A stretch of DNA of 64,000 nt. Origin: Symbiodinium natans. Taxonomy: Eukaryota > Sar > Dinophyceae > Suessiales > Symbiodiniaceae. Below the pieces are notes generated by a model, which was not told the origin of the DNA, did no database searches, and saw only the letters and a list, made by a program, of their open reading frames with translations. Every line of letters begins with the position of its first letter. Positions within the stretch are counted from its first letter, which is position 1. This document shows, in pieces, positions 30,101 through 41,119 of the stretch. The position numbers and the translations under genes were made by a program. The stretch covers positions 381,513 through 445,512 of the forward strand of contig CAJNDS010002399.1 of NCBI GenBank assembly GCA_905221605.1, written 5' to 3'.

Positions 30101-31517
30101 AAGATGTTTAGGGTTTAGGGTTTAGGGTTTAGGGTTTAGGGTTTAGGGTTTAGGGTTTAGGGTTTAGGGTTTAGGGTTTAGGGTTTCGGGGTGTAAGGGC
30201 GTTAGAATTTTTGGGTTGCGGGCTTCGGGTTTTGGATTTTTGGGTTTGGGGTTTGAGGTTCAGGGACACCATGCCATTTTACCATGTTTCTCAGTCTACC
30301 CGTTTAGTTCAAGACAGCTCCTTACTGCAACAGGCGCACCGTAACAAGAAAGCCATGCTAGCTTGTTGTTCTCCACGTATTCTACACCCTAAACACGGCT
30401 AACTTTGGGCTTCGGGTTGCCAGAGTACGGCAATCTCACACAATGTTTGACCACTCCGTATGAGTGTTCTCCCAACGTAGGGCCGGCCGCTGCTGTGCAG
30501 CCGCACAGACGAGAATCCTTTAGAATGACCGCGCCTTCAAAAAGCAATACCCCTAGACCCTAAACCCCAAGCCAGAAACCTTAAACCCCAGACCCCAAAC
30601 CCTAAACCCCAAACCCCAAACCCTAAACCCTAAACCCTAAACCCTAAACCCCAAACCCCAAACCCTAAACCCTAAACCCTAAACCCTAAACCCTAAACCC
30701 TAAACCCCAAACCCCAAACCCCAAAGCCCTGCTCTTCATATCCCCGACCTTGTCAGCCCAGGCTTCGGCGGCAACGTCCTCGGCCAGTGCGACGTGCCTC
30801 CGAACCTGGGCCCCGTCAGGGCAGTGGCGGCAAGGCTCGGGTCTACGGTTCATTAGGGTTTAGGGTTTAGGGTTCATAGGGTTTGGGGTTTAGGTTTAGG
30901 GTTTAGGGTTTTGGGTTTTGGGTTTTGGGTTTTGGGTTTTGGGTTTTGGGTTTGTAGGGTTTGTAGGGTTTATAGGGTTTATAGGGTTTATAGGGTTTAT
31001 AGGGTTTATAGGGTTTATAGGGTTTTTAGGGTTGGTTTATAGGGTTTAGGGCTTAGGGTTTAGGATTCAGGGTTTATAGGGTTTTACCCCCAACCCTGAG
31101 CCCTAAACCCCACAAGCCCCGATAAACCCTACAGACCCCAGAAGCCCCTACAGACCCCGTACGCAGCCTCTATAGACCCTGTAGCCCTAAACCCTAAACC
31201 CCTAAGCCCTTGAACCCAACTTTTGGGTTCACGGTTTAGGGTCTAGGTTCCCTGGGCTGCAAGGCTTCTCTACACCTGCGTCGTGACGATCACGGGAGAG
31301 CTGGTCTGCTTTGGCTGCATCGACTTCGAGGCTATCGTTGCGGGTTTTTGGGCTTATGGTTTGGGGCTTAGCAAAATCAAGAAGCGCCAATTTCTCTTAC
31401 TGCCTGCTTCAAGGGGTGCGCTTTGGGAAGGAGGCTCAATAAAGAGACCTCTTGATAAGTAACTTTGAATGGGATCTTAACCCCAAACCCTCAACCCTAA
31501 ACCCTCAACCTTAAACC

Positions 31518-31577
<60 letters not shown>

Positions 31578-33107
31578 ACCCTAAACCCTAAACCCTAAAC
31601 CCTAAACCCTACAGGAGATCCACCAGCCTCCCGGCCTTCATGCTGTGGTGGCCGTGGCGGCGGGCACTTGCCACGCCTGCGCGGCCAAGGAGACGGGCGA
31701 GGCCCGCTGCAGTACTAAACCCTAAACCCTAAACCCTAAATCCTAAACCCTAAACCCGACACCCGACCCAAAATGTTGAGGGTTAGGGTTTCGGGTTCCT
31801 GGTTTAGGGTTTAGGGTTTAGGCCTAAGGGTTGACCCCAAACCCGAACCCAAGCCTAATTTCCTCCCACTTTCCGCCTATCATTTGCACTCGCCGTTGTT
31901 GATATTTTGATGTTAGCAAGGCGGGTGAGTACGTTGCCCAGCAAGTTCCGAAATGCCGCGCCCCGAGCCCTAAAACCCTAAACCCTGAACCAGACCCGAA
32001 GCTGAGCCCACTACCAACACCCCTAAACCCTAAACCCTAAACCCTAAACCTTATAAGCACTTACTGATAACGGTATAATGAACTAGGCTGCCCTTATAGC
32101 TGCTCCGTCCCTAAACCTCAAAACCCCGCGGCCCGCAACTACCCTCTCTTTATTCCTCAATACGTGCTATTGGGAGCTCTAGAATCCCTATGAAGAGGAG
32201 TTGAGCCTAGAGTGAAGCCCCGATTCCTACGCAGGCTCTTGGGACCTCTTATATATCCCTTTTTGGGTATACGCGGATCATATTCAGGAACATTTTGCAG
32301 AGGGTTTTTCAGGCCCGTCCTCGATTCTGAACTCTTTTCCCTGAGAGATTTTTCTTGGCGACAGGTGGTATGTTTTGGGCACAACGACCTCGGCCAATGT
32401 GCGGTTCCCACTGGTCTCCTGGTGCCTTGGGGGCGTTGGGGAGCACTAAACCTAAACCCCCAAACCCCTAAACCCCTAAACCCCTAAACCCCTAAAACCC
32501 CTAAACCCCTAAACCCCTAAACCCCTAAACCCCTAAACCCCTAAACCCCTAAACCCCTAAACCCCTAAACCCCAAACCCCCAAACCCTTAAACCCCTAAA
32601 CCCCTAAACCCCCAGACCCCGAGCCTGGCTACCTGAACAGCTTAAACCCTAGACCCTACACCCGAAGGCTCCATAAAGCCTGAAGCTGGGGTTCTTAGGG
32701 TTTAGGGTTTAGGGTTTAGTCTTTAACCTTGTCAACCCATAGACAGTTGAAGTTTCTTCGGGCCACCCAAGGCACCCTAAACCCTCCAAGACCTTATAGA
32801 CCCCTGCAAACCCGGAAAAACCCTGAAAAACCCTAGAAGCTCTAAGAGCCATGAAAACCCTAAAATTAACAGCCCTACAAAAACTAGTAAGAAATCCCTG
32901 AACAGCCCGAAGAGCCCTAAAAACCCTTAAGCCCCTAAAGCCTCAACCCCTGAAGCCTCAAACCCTAAACCCCAAACCCGAAACCCGAAACCCGAAACCC
33001 GAAACCCTAAACCCTAAACCCTAAACCCTAAACCCTAAACCCTAAACCCTAAACCCTAAACCCTAAACCCTAAACCCGCCAGGTGGCCACCGCAGGCTCC
33101 TTGAGAC
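27088..33107 (+). CDS. RCC1-repeat (regulator of chromosome condensation-like) protein gene
   Basis: Exons at 27088-27163, 27452-27563, 27741-27867, 28256-28355, 28691-28779, 28843-28913, 29210-29272, 30049-30076, 30762-30834, 31264-31330, 31615-31701, 32365-32421 and 33083-33107 join without a frame break. The product has about seven RCC1-type repeats, each with the pattern VCFGHND-x-GQC-x-VP followed by V-x-AVAAG-x-HTC. RCC1 repeats form a seven-bladed propeller that in other proteins binds chromatin, GTPases or ubiquitin-ligase partners. Such proteins are abundant in dinoflagellates. Donors are GC (7 of 12), GT (3) and GA (2); all introns end in AG. Further RCC1-like or adjoining exons may run on to 35.6 or 37.2 kb. 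The start, stop and partner domains are not settled. Confidence 0.8.
27452..27563 (+). CDS. RCC1 gene exon, first repeat
   Basis: Acceptor ACGAAG; frame FAGLVHDLVLPFLASWRQPC then AALAAGGHHTCVVTKDR. The AAGGHHTC core is RCC1-like. GA donor (GAGCCT). Confidence 0.75.
27741..27867 (+). CDS. RCC1 gene exon
   Basis: Frame ELVCFGHNDFGQCTVPASLG then AVAAGAEHTCALSADGKVV. Acceptor GCCGAG, donor GTTCCT. It joins to the next exon as VVC-FGNN. Confidence 0.85.
27868..28255 (+). other. RCC1 gene intron with telomeric tract and CA/poly-C repeats
   Basis: 388 bp: a CCCTAAA array at 27894-27950, a CA/TG microsatellite at 28080-28136 and C runs at 28154-28170 and 28231-28248. Open frames here are not genes. 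Confidence 0.7.
28256..28355 (+). CDS. RCC1 gene exon
   Basis: Frame FGNNEFGQCDVPADLRPVVA then VAAGGSHTCALQ. Acceptor ATAAAAAG, GA donor (GAGCCC). Confidence 0.85.
28342..28506. repeat. Insertion with long flanking direct repeat at an exon end
   Basis: The exon end plus the start of the intron (core CAGAGGAGCCCCTGAAAAGG, 28351-28370) recurs imperfectly at 28469-28506. Between them is a small hairpin element with perfect 12-bp arms CCCTTCGAAATT (28389-28400) and AATTTCGAAGGG (28420-28431). Confidence 0.7.
28691..28779 (+). CDS. RCC1 gene exon
   Basis: Frame NGVLVCFGHNGLGQCDVPLD then IDPVVAVSA. Acceptor TGCGGAG. The GC donor is the first base of the telomeric intron plus C. Confidence 0.85.
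28780..28842 (+). repeat. 63-nt intron made of CCCTAAA repeats
   Basis: GC...AG intron consisting of CCCTAAA units plus CCATCTCCGCAG. TCTCCGCAG stands both before it (28771-28779) and at its end (28834-28842), exactly 63 bp apart. Removing 63 bp restores VAVSAGGAHTCAV, a textbook RCC1 core. Confidence 0.85.
28843..28913 (+). CDS. RCC1 gene exon
   Basis: Frame GAHTCAVTAAGKLVAFGDND then RGQ; donor GTGGGA. The next exon starts GTGGAT, so AGGTGG is repeated across the intron. Confidence 0.85.
29210..29272 (+). CDS. RCC1 gene exon
   Basis: Frame VDVPPELGPVAAVAAGSHHT then C. Acceptor CCGAAG; GC donor GCCTCT chosen by phase. Confidence 0.8.
29286..29352. repeat. TTTTAGGG 8-mer array
   Basis: Eight uniform 8-base units just right of the exon. 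Confidence 0.95.
30049..30076 (+). CDS. RCC1 gene exon (28 bp)
   Basis: Frame AITAVGELV plus one base; acceptor ACTTCAG, GC donor (GCTTCTGG). The next exon begins GCTTCGGCGG, so GCTTC is repeated across the intron. Confidence 0.7.
30106..30186. repeat. TTTAGGG array, 11 units
   Basis: Perfect array in the intron after the 28-bp exon. Confidence 0.96.
30762..30834 (+). CDS. RCC1 gene exon
   Basis: Frame FGGNVLGQCDVPPNLGPVRA then VAA. Acceptor AGCCCAG, GC donor. GCAAGGCT occurs both at this exon end and at the next exon start. Confidence 0.85.
30907..31082. repeat. TTTTGGG and TTTATAGGG variant arrays
   Basis: Six TTTTGGG units followed by eight TTTATAGGG units: two monotypic blocks side by side. 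Confidence 0.9.
31264..31330 (+). CDS. RCC1 gene exon
   Basis: Frame LLYTCVVTITGELVCFGCID then FE. Acceptor CTGCAAG, GC donor. Confidence 0.8.
31503..31612. repeat. CCCTCAA array passing into CCCTAAA
   Basis: About ten CCCTCAA units then five CCCTAAA units, ending at the acceptor of the next exon. Confidence 0.95.
31615..31701 (+). CDS. RCC1 gene exon
   Basis: Frame EIHQPPGLHAVVAVAAGTCH then ACAAKETGE. Acceptor CTACAG, GC donor. Confidence 0.85.
32365..32421 (+). CDS. RCC1 gene exon
   Basis: Nineteen codons: VVCFGHNDLGQCAVPTGLL. Acceptor GCGACAG, donor GTGCCT. Confidence 0.85.
32456..32610. repeat. CCCCTAAA 8-mer array
   Basis: About 17 mostly uniform 8-base units. Confidence 0.95.
32998..33077. 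repeat. CCCTAAA array, 11 units
   Basis: Perfect tract (preceded by CCCGAAA units) directly before the next candidate exon. Confidence 0.95.
33083..33107 (+). CDS. RCC1 gene, short exon (tentative)
   Basis: Acceptor CCGCCAG, VATAGSLR, donor GTGGAG. VATAG fits an RCC1 core; the phase fits. Confidence 0.45.
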
Positions 33108-35588
33108 GTGGAGATTGAGGTGTTGGAGAGCTTGGGGCGCGGAATCGAGGCGATTGGGAACCCGGGTTTAGGGTTTAGGGTTTAGGGTTTAGGGTTTAGG
33201 GTTTAGGGTTTAGGGTTTAGGGTTTAGGGTTTTTAGTTTAGGGTCTAGGGTTCAGGAAATTTAGGGTTCCTAGGGTTTAGGGCGTTTAGGGGGTTTAGGC
33301 GGGGCGCCTTTCTTGAGAAGGTTAAAGGGGCTTGCTGAGGGGGAAGATCTGAGTCTTACCCCAAGGGTCCATGTACCTAAATTCGGAGTATATACGGAGT
33401 ACTTGGGCCTTCAAGTATTTCCTTTGCAAGGACTTTGGGGCTTAAGTACATCATAATGAGGTACATGCTAAACCCTAAACCCTAAACCCTAAACCCTAAA
33501 CCCCTAGGGTTATACGTCGCGAGTCAGGCCTTGCCTCTTGCCGGCGGAGACTGAGTGAGCCAGAGTGTCCAAGCGACCCAAAGTTTAGGGCTTAGGGCTT
33601 AGGGTTTCGGGTTTAGGGTTTAGGGTTTCGGGTTTAGGGTTTAGGGTAAGCTCTAAGACCCTGAACACTGAGCCTCGAAAACCCTCACTCAACCCTGAGC
33701 CCCATGCTTTTGAGGTTGGTGGGCTCGGCGACAATGTTAGGAGTCAACAACGAAGGTAGTGTAGGCTCAGCCGCAACCACAAATATTGGGTGCTTGGATT
33801 TCGCTGGGTGATCACCATATGGAGGGGGGGGCACCCTCCTCAGAAGCAGGCCCGTACCTTAAGACCCCCGAAAGCTATACTCTCTTTTTTTGCCGGTTGT
33901 TTGCATAAAAGCCCTTGAAAGATTCTTAGCCGGCAGACCCCCAACCGAACCGAACCTTATGCCTGGCGCTTTGTGGATTAGGGTTTAGGGCTGTGCATGC
34001 TGCGGAGTGTAGTTTCTTCTCCCCCGTGCCTGGGGGCAGCGCCTTGGTAACAGACTGGAAGACCCTATATACGCCCTACTTGGAGGACCGGGGGCCTTCA
34101 GTATCGTATCTAAGGGTTTGGGGTTTGGTCGGTTTAGGGAGGTTTCCGTGGAGTTATAGGGCTACTGAGTAGGCAGCCCCAACAAGGGTCCCTGTGTTCG
34201 GGTACTAAACCCTAACCCCGAAACCCCAATCCCTTGGAGTTCTCATGTTGTTCCCATGAACAGGGGAACTAGGGGCCTGAGGAGTTCACCTACAGAACGC
34301 TTTAAGGGAATATGTGGTCAGTTCTCTAAAATCTGGTCCCTTGCCGGATTCCCTAAATCTAAGGCGCCGCCTTGTAACAGTAACCCCAAGAAGGGGACGC
34401 TAATTCCGAGACTCCCCTCATGTAGGGTAGCTAACGAATGCCTCCTTCCCGACTAAGAGCCTCAAGCCCTGGAAATGCAAAGCCTGAACGCGAACCCCCA
34501 ATTCCCACAAGACCTTAAAACCCTGGAACCTCAGAAACCCTAACATGTTTAACCCTGAAGCCCTAAACCCTAAATCCTCTAAACCCTAAACTAAACCCTA
34601 ACGCCCAGACCCCCTAAACCCTAGACCCTAGACCCCAGACCCTACACACGAAGACACACTGACATCCTCAAGATTTGGGGCGCGGCCTCGGGTCCCAGAA
34701 TTCGGAGCGACTGCTTCGGGTCTACCTGGAGGATCGGGGGGGACTTAGTAAGTAGGGCTTACAGGGTTTGGGGGGTTTGGGGTCTGGGGTTTTGGGTCTA
34801 GGGTGTAGGGTTGAGGGCTTATTGTTTAGGGCACAAAGTAGGTTAGAAGTGCCCGAAAAGCAAACCTAGTTGCGCTTTTCCTACTTAAACAGCAAATATC
34901 TGCCTCCCAAGACCCCCGATGCTCCAAAGTGAGCTCCGGTCAGACTGCGGTCCTTGTGGTTTAATTTTAGGGTCTAGGGTTTAGGGTTTAGGGCTTCAGA
35001 AAAAAAGGTTCAGGGTTTAGGGTTTGGTGTTTGGGGTTTAGAATTTAGGGTTTAGGCCTCATCTGGCACGCAGCTTGAAGTTTTTGCTTGGAAGAGTGGG
35101 CGCGACTTGCGGAAACGCACCGAAGCCCCGAAGCCCGCTGGTAGGGTTGAGGGTTGAGGGTTGAGGGTTTAGGGCTTACGGCACTTCTGTTTCGAGCTTG
35201 GCCACAAACTAGAGCGGCTAAGGCCTATTAAGAACACCCCCCCATACCTCCCAAGGCCATGGGAAATCCTGAGCCTTGAATGCGGGAGTTTACGAAATAA
35301 GATACCCTTAACATAAACCCCAAAATAATTATCAGGATTCCCTGATAATGCGGACCCCAATAAAGTACCACTAATTTCGGAAACCGTCAAGGTGCTTCAA
35401 AGAAGATGCCATGTTGATCAGACGGGGGGGACGGGTTTGGGGCTTAAGGTTTAAGTTTAGGGTTTAGGAGGAATTAAGACATGCACCCCCCCTCATTGGA
35501 CCCCCAAAACCCTGACAGCGGACTCTTTGAATCGCCGTGGCGGGCCGCCTCATGAGGTGACCTGCGCCACACCCCGAATTGCCCGCAG
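33108..35588. other. Mixed region, no firm exon
   Basis: Telomeric tracts (33166-33232, 33470-33505, 33600-33645). A palindromic element with CATGTACCT and AGGTACATG ends at 33370-33467. Two short islands contain YLEDRG-like peptides, near 34060 (TDWKTLYTPYLEDRG) and 34670-34740 (GSQNSERLLRVYLEDRG), which may be related small exons. The rest is unassigned. Confidence 0.4.
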
Positions 35589-35648
35589 GCAAGCTTGTGA
35601 AGAGCTGCCCCTATCGGGCCGCGAGCCCTCCCGAGCCCACCGACGAGG
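35589..35648 (+). CDS. Possible later RCC1 gene exon
   Basis: Acceptor GCCCGCAG; GKLVKSCPYRAASPPEPTDE. The block just before it includes HEVTCA, like an RCC1 core, but in an unresolved frame. Confidence 0.45.
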
Positions 35649-36489
35649 GTTTAGGGTTTAGCGTTAAGGGTGCAGAACCTTATAAGCCCTAGACCCTAAA
35701 CCCCGCAACCCTGAACCCTAATCCAAGTAACGTCGACTCGAAACACTGCACAAGCCCAAATGTGTTCGAACATTTTTTGGGGGTATTTCCTGAAAGCCTT
35801 CAGCAAACAAGAAAAGGGGCCAAACATCAATTCCTCAACACCCCCTGACCTTTTTCTTATGCCCTAAGCCCTAAACCCTAAACCCTAAACCCTAAACCCT
35901 AAACCCTAAACCCTAAACCCTACAACCCGACACCCGGCACCTTGACCCTGCAAGGTTTAGAGCTGTGTTGCGAGTGCGAGGGCTGAGGGGCATGAGGGGC
36001 ATGAGGGGGACTTTCATGCGGAAAGGGGGCTCAGAGCTTTGGGTTTTGGGATCTTGTTGTTTTGTGTGGACGACTAGTTGTTTTTGTTGGGGGGGGAAGT
36101 CTTAACCTAGAGTAGGGTTTTAGGGTGTCAGGGTTTGAGGGCGTAATCCTAAACGATCAGAATCCTAAGCGGCCATAACCACTTCCTAAATGTCAGGGTT
36201 CGAGGGCTTATCTGGCTGAGACATTGGAGACGCCTCCTTTGGAGCAAAAAGGCGCCCGAAGAGGGGCTTCAGGGTTTCAGGGCTTGTCGCAGGGTTTCGG
36301 GTTTTCGGGTTTTGGGTATATGTAGGGTTTAGGGAGGGTTTAGGGTTTAGGGCTTGGGGCTTAGGGCGGAGGGCTTCTCAGGGATAAATGTGTTGCCGGG
36401 GTATAGGGCCGGCAGAGGGTGGAAACTCGAGTGTAATCTTCAAACCCTGAGCCTATCCTTAATAAACCTTAAAACCCTAAACCTTGAAG

Positions 36490-36574
36490 CGCCAGACCCC
36501 ACGAACCATTGGCCATGGGCGGAACCTTTTGCGGATCCTTTTTGACGAATTCCTTGGGGAACATTTGGGGCTGC
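36490..36574 (+). CDS. Exon-like island
   Basis: Acceptor TTGAAG; RQTPRTIGHGRNLLRILFDE then FLGEHLGLQG. Family unknown. Confidence 0.45.
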
Positions 36575-36679
36575 AGGGAGTATGTTCAGAGTTTAGGGTT
36601 CAGGGTTTAGGGTTGACAGCTGTAGGTCAACTTGGGATCGCTGGCTCAGTCAGAAGTGCAGAACTGCAAGGGAAGAGAG

Positions 36680-36812
36680 AGAGAGAGAGAGATATATATA
36701 TATATATATGGATGAGGCCCAAGCATGCGGAAGAGAAGAAGCAGAAGGGTTTAGGGTATAGGGTTTAGGAAGAAGAAGAAGAAGAAGAAGAAGAAGAAGC
36801 AGAAGAAGAAGA
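36680..36812. repeat. GA, TA and AAG microsatellites
   Basis: GAGAGA at 36676-36691, TATATA to 36709, and an AAG repeat at 36768-36811. Confidence 0.9.
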
Positions 36813-37149
36813 GAGAGTGGGGAGTCTGCAAACGACAGGCTTTCAATCCTAAGCCCACCCAGTGCAGGACCTGAACCCTGACCCCTAAACCAAAGTCGGA
36901 GCTTGGATTGTTTTTTCGATTTTCCTTATTGGGTTCTGAGAGTCATTTGGGAATACTGTCTTGAGACCTTCATATTGTTTGAAGTTTGAGAACCTGCTCA
37001 ACGAAAACCCCCCAAACCCTGCCCGGGTCGCCAAATACTAGCGAGGGAACGAACTCCTAAACCCCAAACCCCACACCCTAAACCCCAAACCCTAAACCCC
37101 CAACCCTAAACCCTAAAGACCTAAACCCCGACATCTTCAAGGCCAGCAG

Positions 37150-37227
37150 GGCCCCGTCCTGGCCGCTGCCGCGCGCCTGCGGCAGGCCGTCCACGACGCC
37201 GAGGCGTACTTCTTTAAGATCTTCGGG
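37150..37227 (+). CDS. Exon-like island
   Basis: Acceptor CCAGCAG; GPVLAAAARLRQAVHDAEAY then FFKIF. CCCTAAA lies left and TTTAGGG right. It may end the RCC1 gene or belong to another gene. Confidence 0.5.
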
Positions 37228-37924
37228 TCCAGTTTTGGGGTTTAGGGTTTAGGGGTTTAGGGTCTAGGGTTTAGGGGTTTAGGGTCTAGGGTTTAGGGGT
37301 TTGGGGTTTAGGGTTTAGGGCTTAGAGTTTAGGGCGGGTCTATGGGGCTTAGGATTTCGGGTTTAGAGGTTTAGGGTTTCGGGTTAACCCTGAAAGCCCA
37401 GACCAAAGCCCTCAACCCTCTGCCGATCCTTATGGGGTTAGCGATTCTTCACGTCGAATAACCCTAAACCCTAAGCCCTAAACCCGAAACCCTAAACCCT
37501 AAAGCCTAAGCCCTAAACCCTAAACCCTAAACCTGGACTCAGAGAACTTACTAGCTAGTGGTTGTGGTGAATCTCGCAGAATACGTACGTGGGGTATCCT
37601 GTCCAAGGCCATTGAAGGCGATGATAAGCAGGATTCGAGTATCACCTAAACCCTAAGCCCTGGGCCCTGAACCCTGAACCCTCCCTTAAGACGCCTATAA
37701 CATCTGTCAATTTAAGTCGCAACCCCCTAAGCCCTAAAAACCCGAAGGCCCTTCTACGCGAAGCTCTAAAGCCTTCCTGCAACTCTGAACTCTCAGCCCT
37801 TGAACCGATGAACCTTCAAACCTTCAAGGGTGTAGGGTTTAGGGTGTCGGGTTTCGGGTTTAGGGTCTCCCTTGGAGCCGTTGTGATTTCGGGATCCTGC
37901 GGAGTGTGGGAGCTTTGGCGAGAT

Positions 37925-38075
37925 CCCTGAATCTCTAATCCCTGAATCCCGAAACCCAAAATCCTTCAACCCTGAATCCCTAAACCCCGAATCCCTAAAC
38001 CCTATATCCCTAATCCCTGAGTCCCTAAATCCTAAATCCCTAAACCCTGAATCCCTAAATCCTAAACAACCCCAG
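37925..38075. repeat. Decayed CCCTGAAT/CCCTAAAT array
   Basis: Seven- and eight-base variants in series. The reverse-strand frame with repeated FRDSG is an artefact of it. Confidence 0.8.
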
Positions 38076-38272
38076 AGTCGCGTAATTGAGCTCCAGAAGA
38101 GGCCAAGGTTTCCCAAAACTCCTACAAGTCAGGGCCCCAGTGATATACCGACCTTGTTTAAGGGACCTTGAACCTAAGTTGGAAGTGGGTTGCTTAAGGG
38201 CCTTACAGAACCTAACTTACAGAACCTATGTTTTTTTGGTTTGAAGTTGAAACCCGAAGCCAGCAACTATGA

Positions 38273-38349
38273 AGGCGCGCCCCCGGAGGTGTCGGCTCAA
38301 CGTATCGCCGTGTCACAAGAGTGTTTTGCCCTTTTTCGGGGTTTTCGGG
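38273..38349 (+). promoter_or_regulatory. 5' UTR of gene A, conserved in gene B
   Basis: From GGCGCGCCC to the ATG this matches 63454-63528 with several indels that are not multiples of three, whereas the sequence after the ATG keeps frame. Both copies have an AG just before the block (CTATGAAG; TTTAG in copy B), so it may begin at a cis- or trans-splice acceptor. Confidence 0.5.
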
Positions 38350-38387
38350 ATGGCCACCAACGCCCCTCTCTTGGGAGGAGACAAGAA
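38350..38387 (+). CDS. Gene A exon 1
   Basis: ATG then MATNAPLLGGDK; GC donor after AAGAA, conserved in copy B. Similarity to copy B falls off right after this donor. Confidence 0.65.
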
Positions 38388-41080
38388 GCCCCTTGGCGGT
38401 ACAGCTCAGGTCTTTAGGGGGTTCCTCGGGTTTAGAGTTTAGGGTTTAGGGTTTAGGGTTAGGGTTTAGGGTTTAGGGTTTAGGGTTTAGGGTTTAGGGT
38501 TTAGGGTTTAGGGTTTAGGGTTTAGGGTTTAGGGTTTAGGGTTTAGGGTTTAGGGTTTAGGGTTTAGGGTTTAGGGTTTAGGGTTTAGGGTTTAGGGTTT
38601 AGGGTTTAGGGTTTAGGGTTTAGGGTTTAGGGTTTAGGGTTTCTAGGACCCAGAGTAGGCTCTTAATTCCCTTTTTTGTTGGGTTTGGGTTCCCTGACAA
38701 CCCCCTGCAAACCAAAAAGGGCACCCCCTTTGTTCCTGGGTTACTCCTGGGTCTGGTTTTCAGGGCATCTAGGGACCTAAACCCCAAACCCCAAGCCCCA
38801 AACCCCAAACCCTAAACCCGAAACCCTAAACCCTAACCCCTAAACCCTGTGTTAGGAGAAGATCCCTGAAGCCTTGGTGCAGTCTTAGGGGGTACGAGTT
38901 TGGATCGCCACTTCAAAGCACCCCAGTTGGAGGATCGCTGGGACTCAGTAAGAAAGTAGTTATAAAGTAGAGCGCTCCGTAGGGTTTTGCCCTAAACCCT
39001 AAACCCTAAACCCTAAAACCCTAAAACCCTAAACCCTAAACTAACCCTAAACCCTAAACTAACCCTAAACCCTAAACCCTAAACCCCAAACCCCAAACCC
39101 TAAACCCTAAACCCTAAACCCTAAACCCTAAACCCTAAACCCTAAACCCTAAACCCTAAACCCTAAACCCTAACCCTAAACCCTAAACCCTAAACCCTGC
39201 CCCCGCCGGAATCCGAGGAAGCAGGCGCACTCCAAGGCGTCGATCTTCTACGGCGCGGATGAGTACCTCGAGGAGCGCGTTGTGTTGAGGGGTGCAGAAA
39301 TTGAGGGCTCACGTAGGGTTTAGGGTTTAGGGTTTGGGGTTTAGGGTTTAGGGATTGTTCCGGGATACCGGAGTGTTTACACACCATCCCTAAACCTGCC
39401 CAGCCATTGCGGATAGACAGACCTTCCATGTGGCATTGAATGTATTTCTTGTCAGCCTCTAGACTGCTTCGACTCTGGCTATAGGTCCAGGGCTTCAGGA
39501 ACCCTAACCCGAAACCCCCTAATCCCTAAACCCTAAACCCTAAACCCTAAAGCCTAAACCCTAAACCCTAAACCCTAAACCTAAACCCTAAACCCCTCCT
39601 AGCGAAGCCAGTGCACTCAAACCTCATCTTCCCACCTCTACTACCCACCACTGCACCCAACCTTAGGCTCTACTACCCACCCAAACCCCATCAACTGGAA
39701 AAGCCCTAAACCCTAAAACCCTAGAACCCTAAAACTTGGGTTTTTCCACTGTGTCGGTTTTTTTGCCCTAAATCGCTTAACTCCTCCAGCCAAACCCCAA
39801 CCCCTAAAGCCCTGACCCAGGGCTCATAAATACCCTAAAGTCTCAAGCAAAAAAGCCCTCCTCTCCCAGGAGCCATTAACCTGAAATAGTTATGCTCATG
39901 TGTTCGTACGTCACATGAATCACTGCCCTGGCATCTAAGAACCAAAAACGTTCAGACCCTGAAGCCCTTAAAATTGCTCTTTGTCCCAGGAGCTGAAGAA
40001 GAAGCTGGGCTCTCCAACACGGCTTCGGAACATAGAGATCACCCTTTTTGAAGCCCTAACCCTGAAGTAGAAGTTGGAACATGCTCACCCACTTGCAGCT
40101 GCTTAGTAAGTCTCGCGAAGCCTCAAGTTGCGCTCCTGGAGTCACGGGTTCAGTTGAGGGTTTAGGGTTTAGGGTTTAGGGTTTGGGGTTTTGGGTTTAG
40201 GGTTTAGGGTTTAGGTTTGAGGGTTTGAGGGTTTGAGGGTTTGAGGGTTTGGGGTTCTGACGTGCTTTGGGAGTTGAAGCTTTTTAGGAGATTTCCGGGT
40301 TATTGGGGTTGAGGGTGCGTGTCTGCTAGGACCCAGAGTCGGCCCCCTAAACCCTAAACCCTAAACCCTAAACCCTAAACCCTAAACCCTAAACCCTAAA
40401 CCCTAAACCCTAAACCCCCTACCCCCTAAACCCTAAACCCTAAACCCTAAACCCTAAACCCTAAACCCCCTAAACCCTAAATTATTGGGGTGGAGGGTGC
40501 GTGTCTGCTAGGACCCAGAGTCGGACCCTTTTCTAGGCTACTCTGGGGTCAAGCTTGAGGTTGTCCTGTAGGGTGGCTACAATTACCTACAGAAGCACCT
40601 GAAAATCCTTGTACACTTCGATAGACCCTCAACCCTGAACCCTAAGCCCTAAACCTTATCCCTCATGCAGAAACCCTGGTCTAATATTCTGATAGGTGCG
40701 CACAGGAAGTAAGGGGTTTTCACGGAGCTTTGACTTCGGAAGCTTTGGGGATGTCACGCTTGAGGGTTTGGAAACGGTGGGAGGGGTTTAGGGTTTAGGG
40801 TTTGGGGCTTGGAGTCTAGAGGGAGCAGGTAAACTTGTGCGGTGTCCTGGAGCATCCTCCCTGCCATGGAATTTCGGAACCTAAAGCCTAAATGCTAAAG
40901 CCTAAGCCCTAATCCCTAAGCCCTAAACCCTAAACCCTAAACCCTGAACGCTGAACCCTAAACCCCGAACCAAAGCATCCGAGGAAGTATGCCCACGATC
41001 ACGAGATCGCGGCCATGAAGAACCTGCTTCCTGGTGGGCCCTGCAGGGTGCAGGGCTGCCCTAAACCCTAGCCCTAAACC

Positions 41081-41119
<39 letters not shown>

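Noticed and set aside
37793-38116. Reverse-strand frame with repeated FRDSG
   Set aside because: It is the translation of a decayed CCCTGAAT/CCCTAAAT array.
38273-38349. Relict dinoflagellate spliced-leader sequence before the ATG of gene A
   Set aside because: Only about seven bases (GGCTCAA) match the known leader end, too short to claim; kept as a possible acceptor region only.
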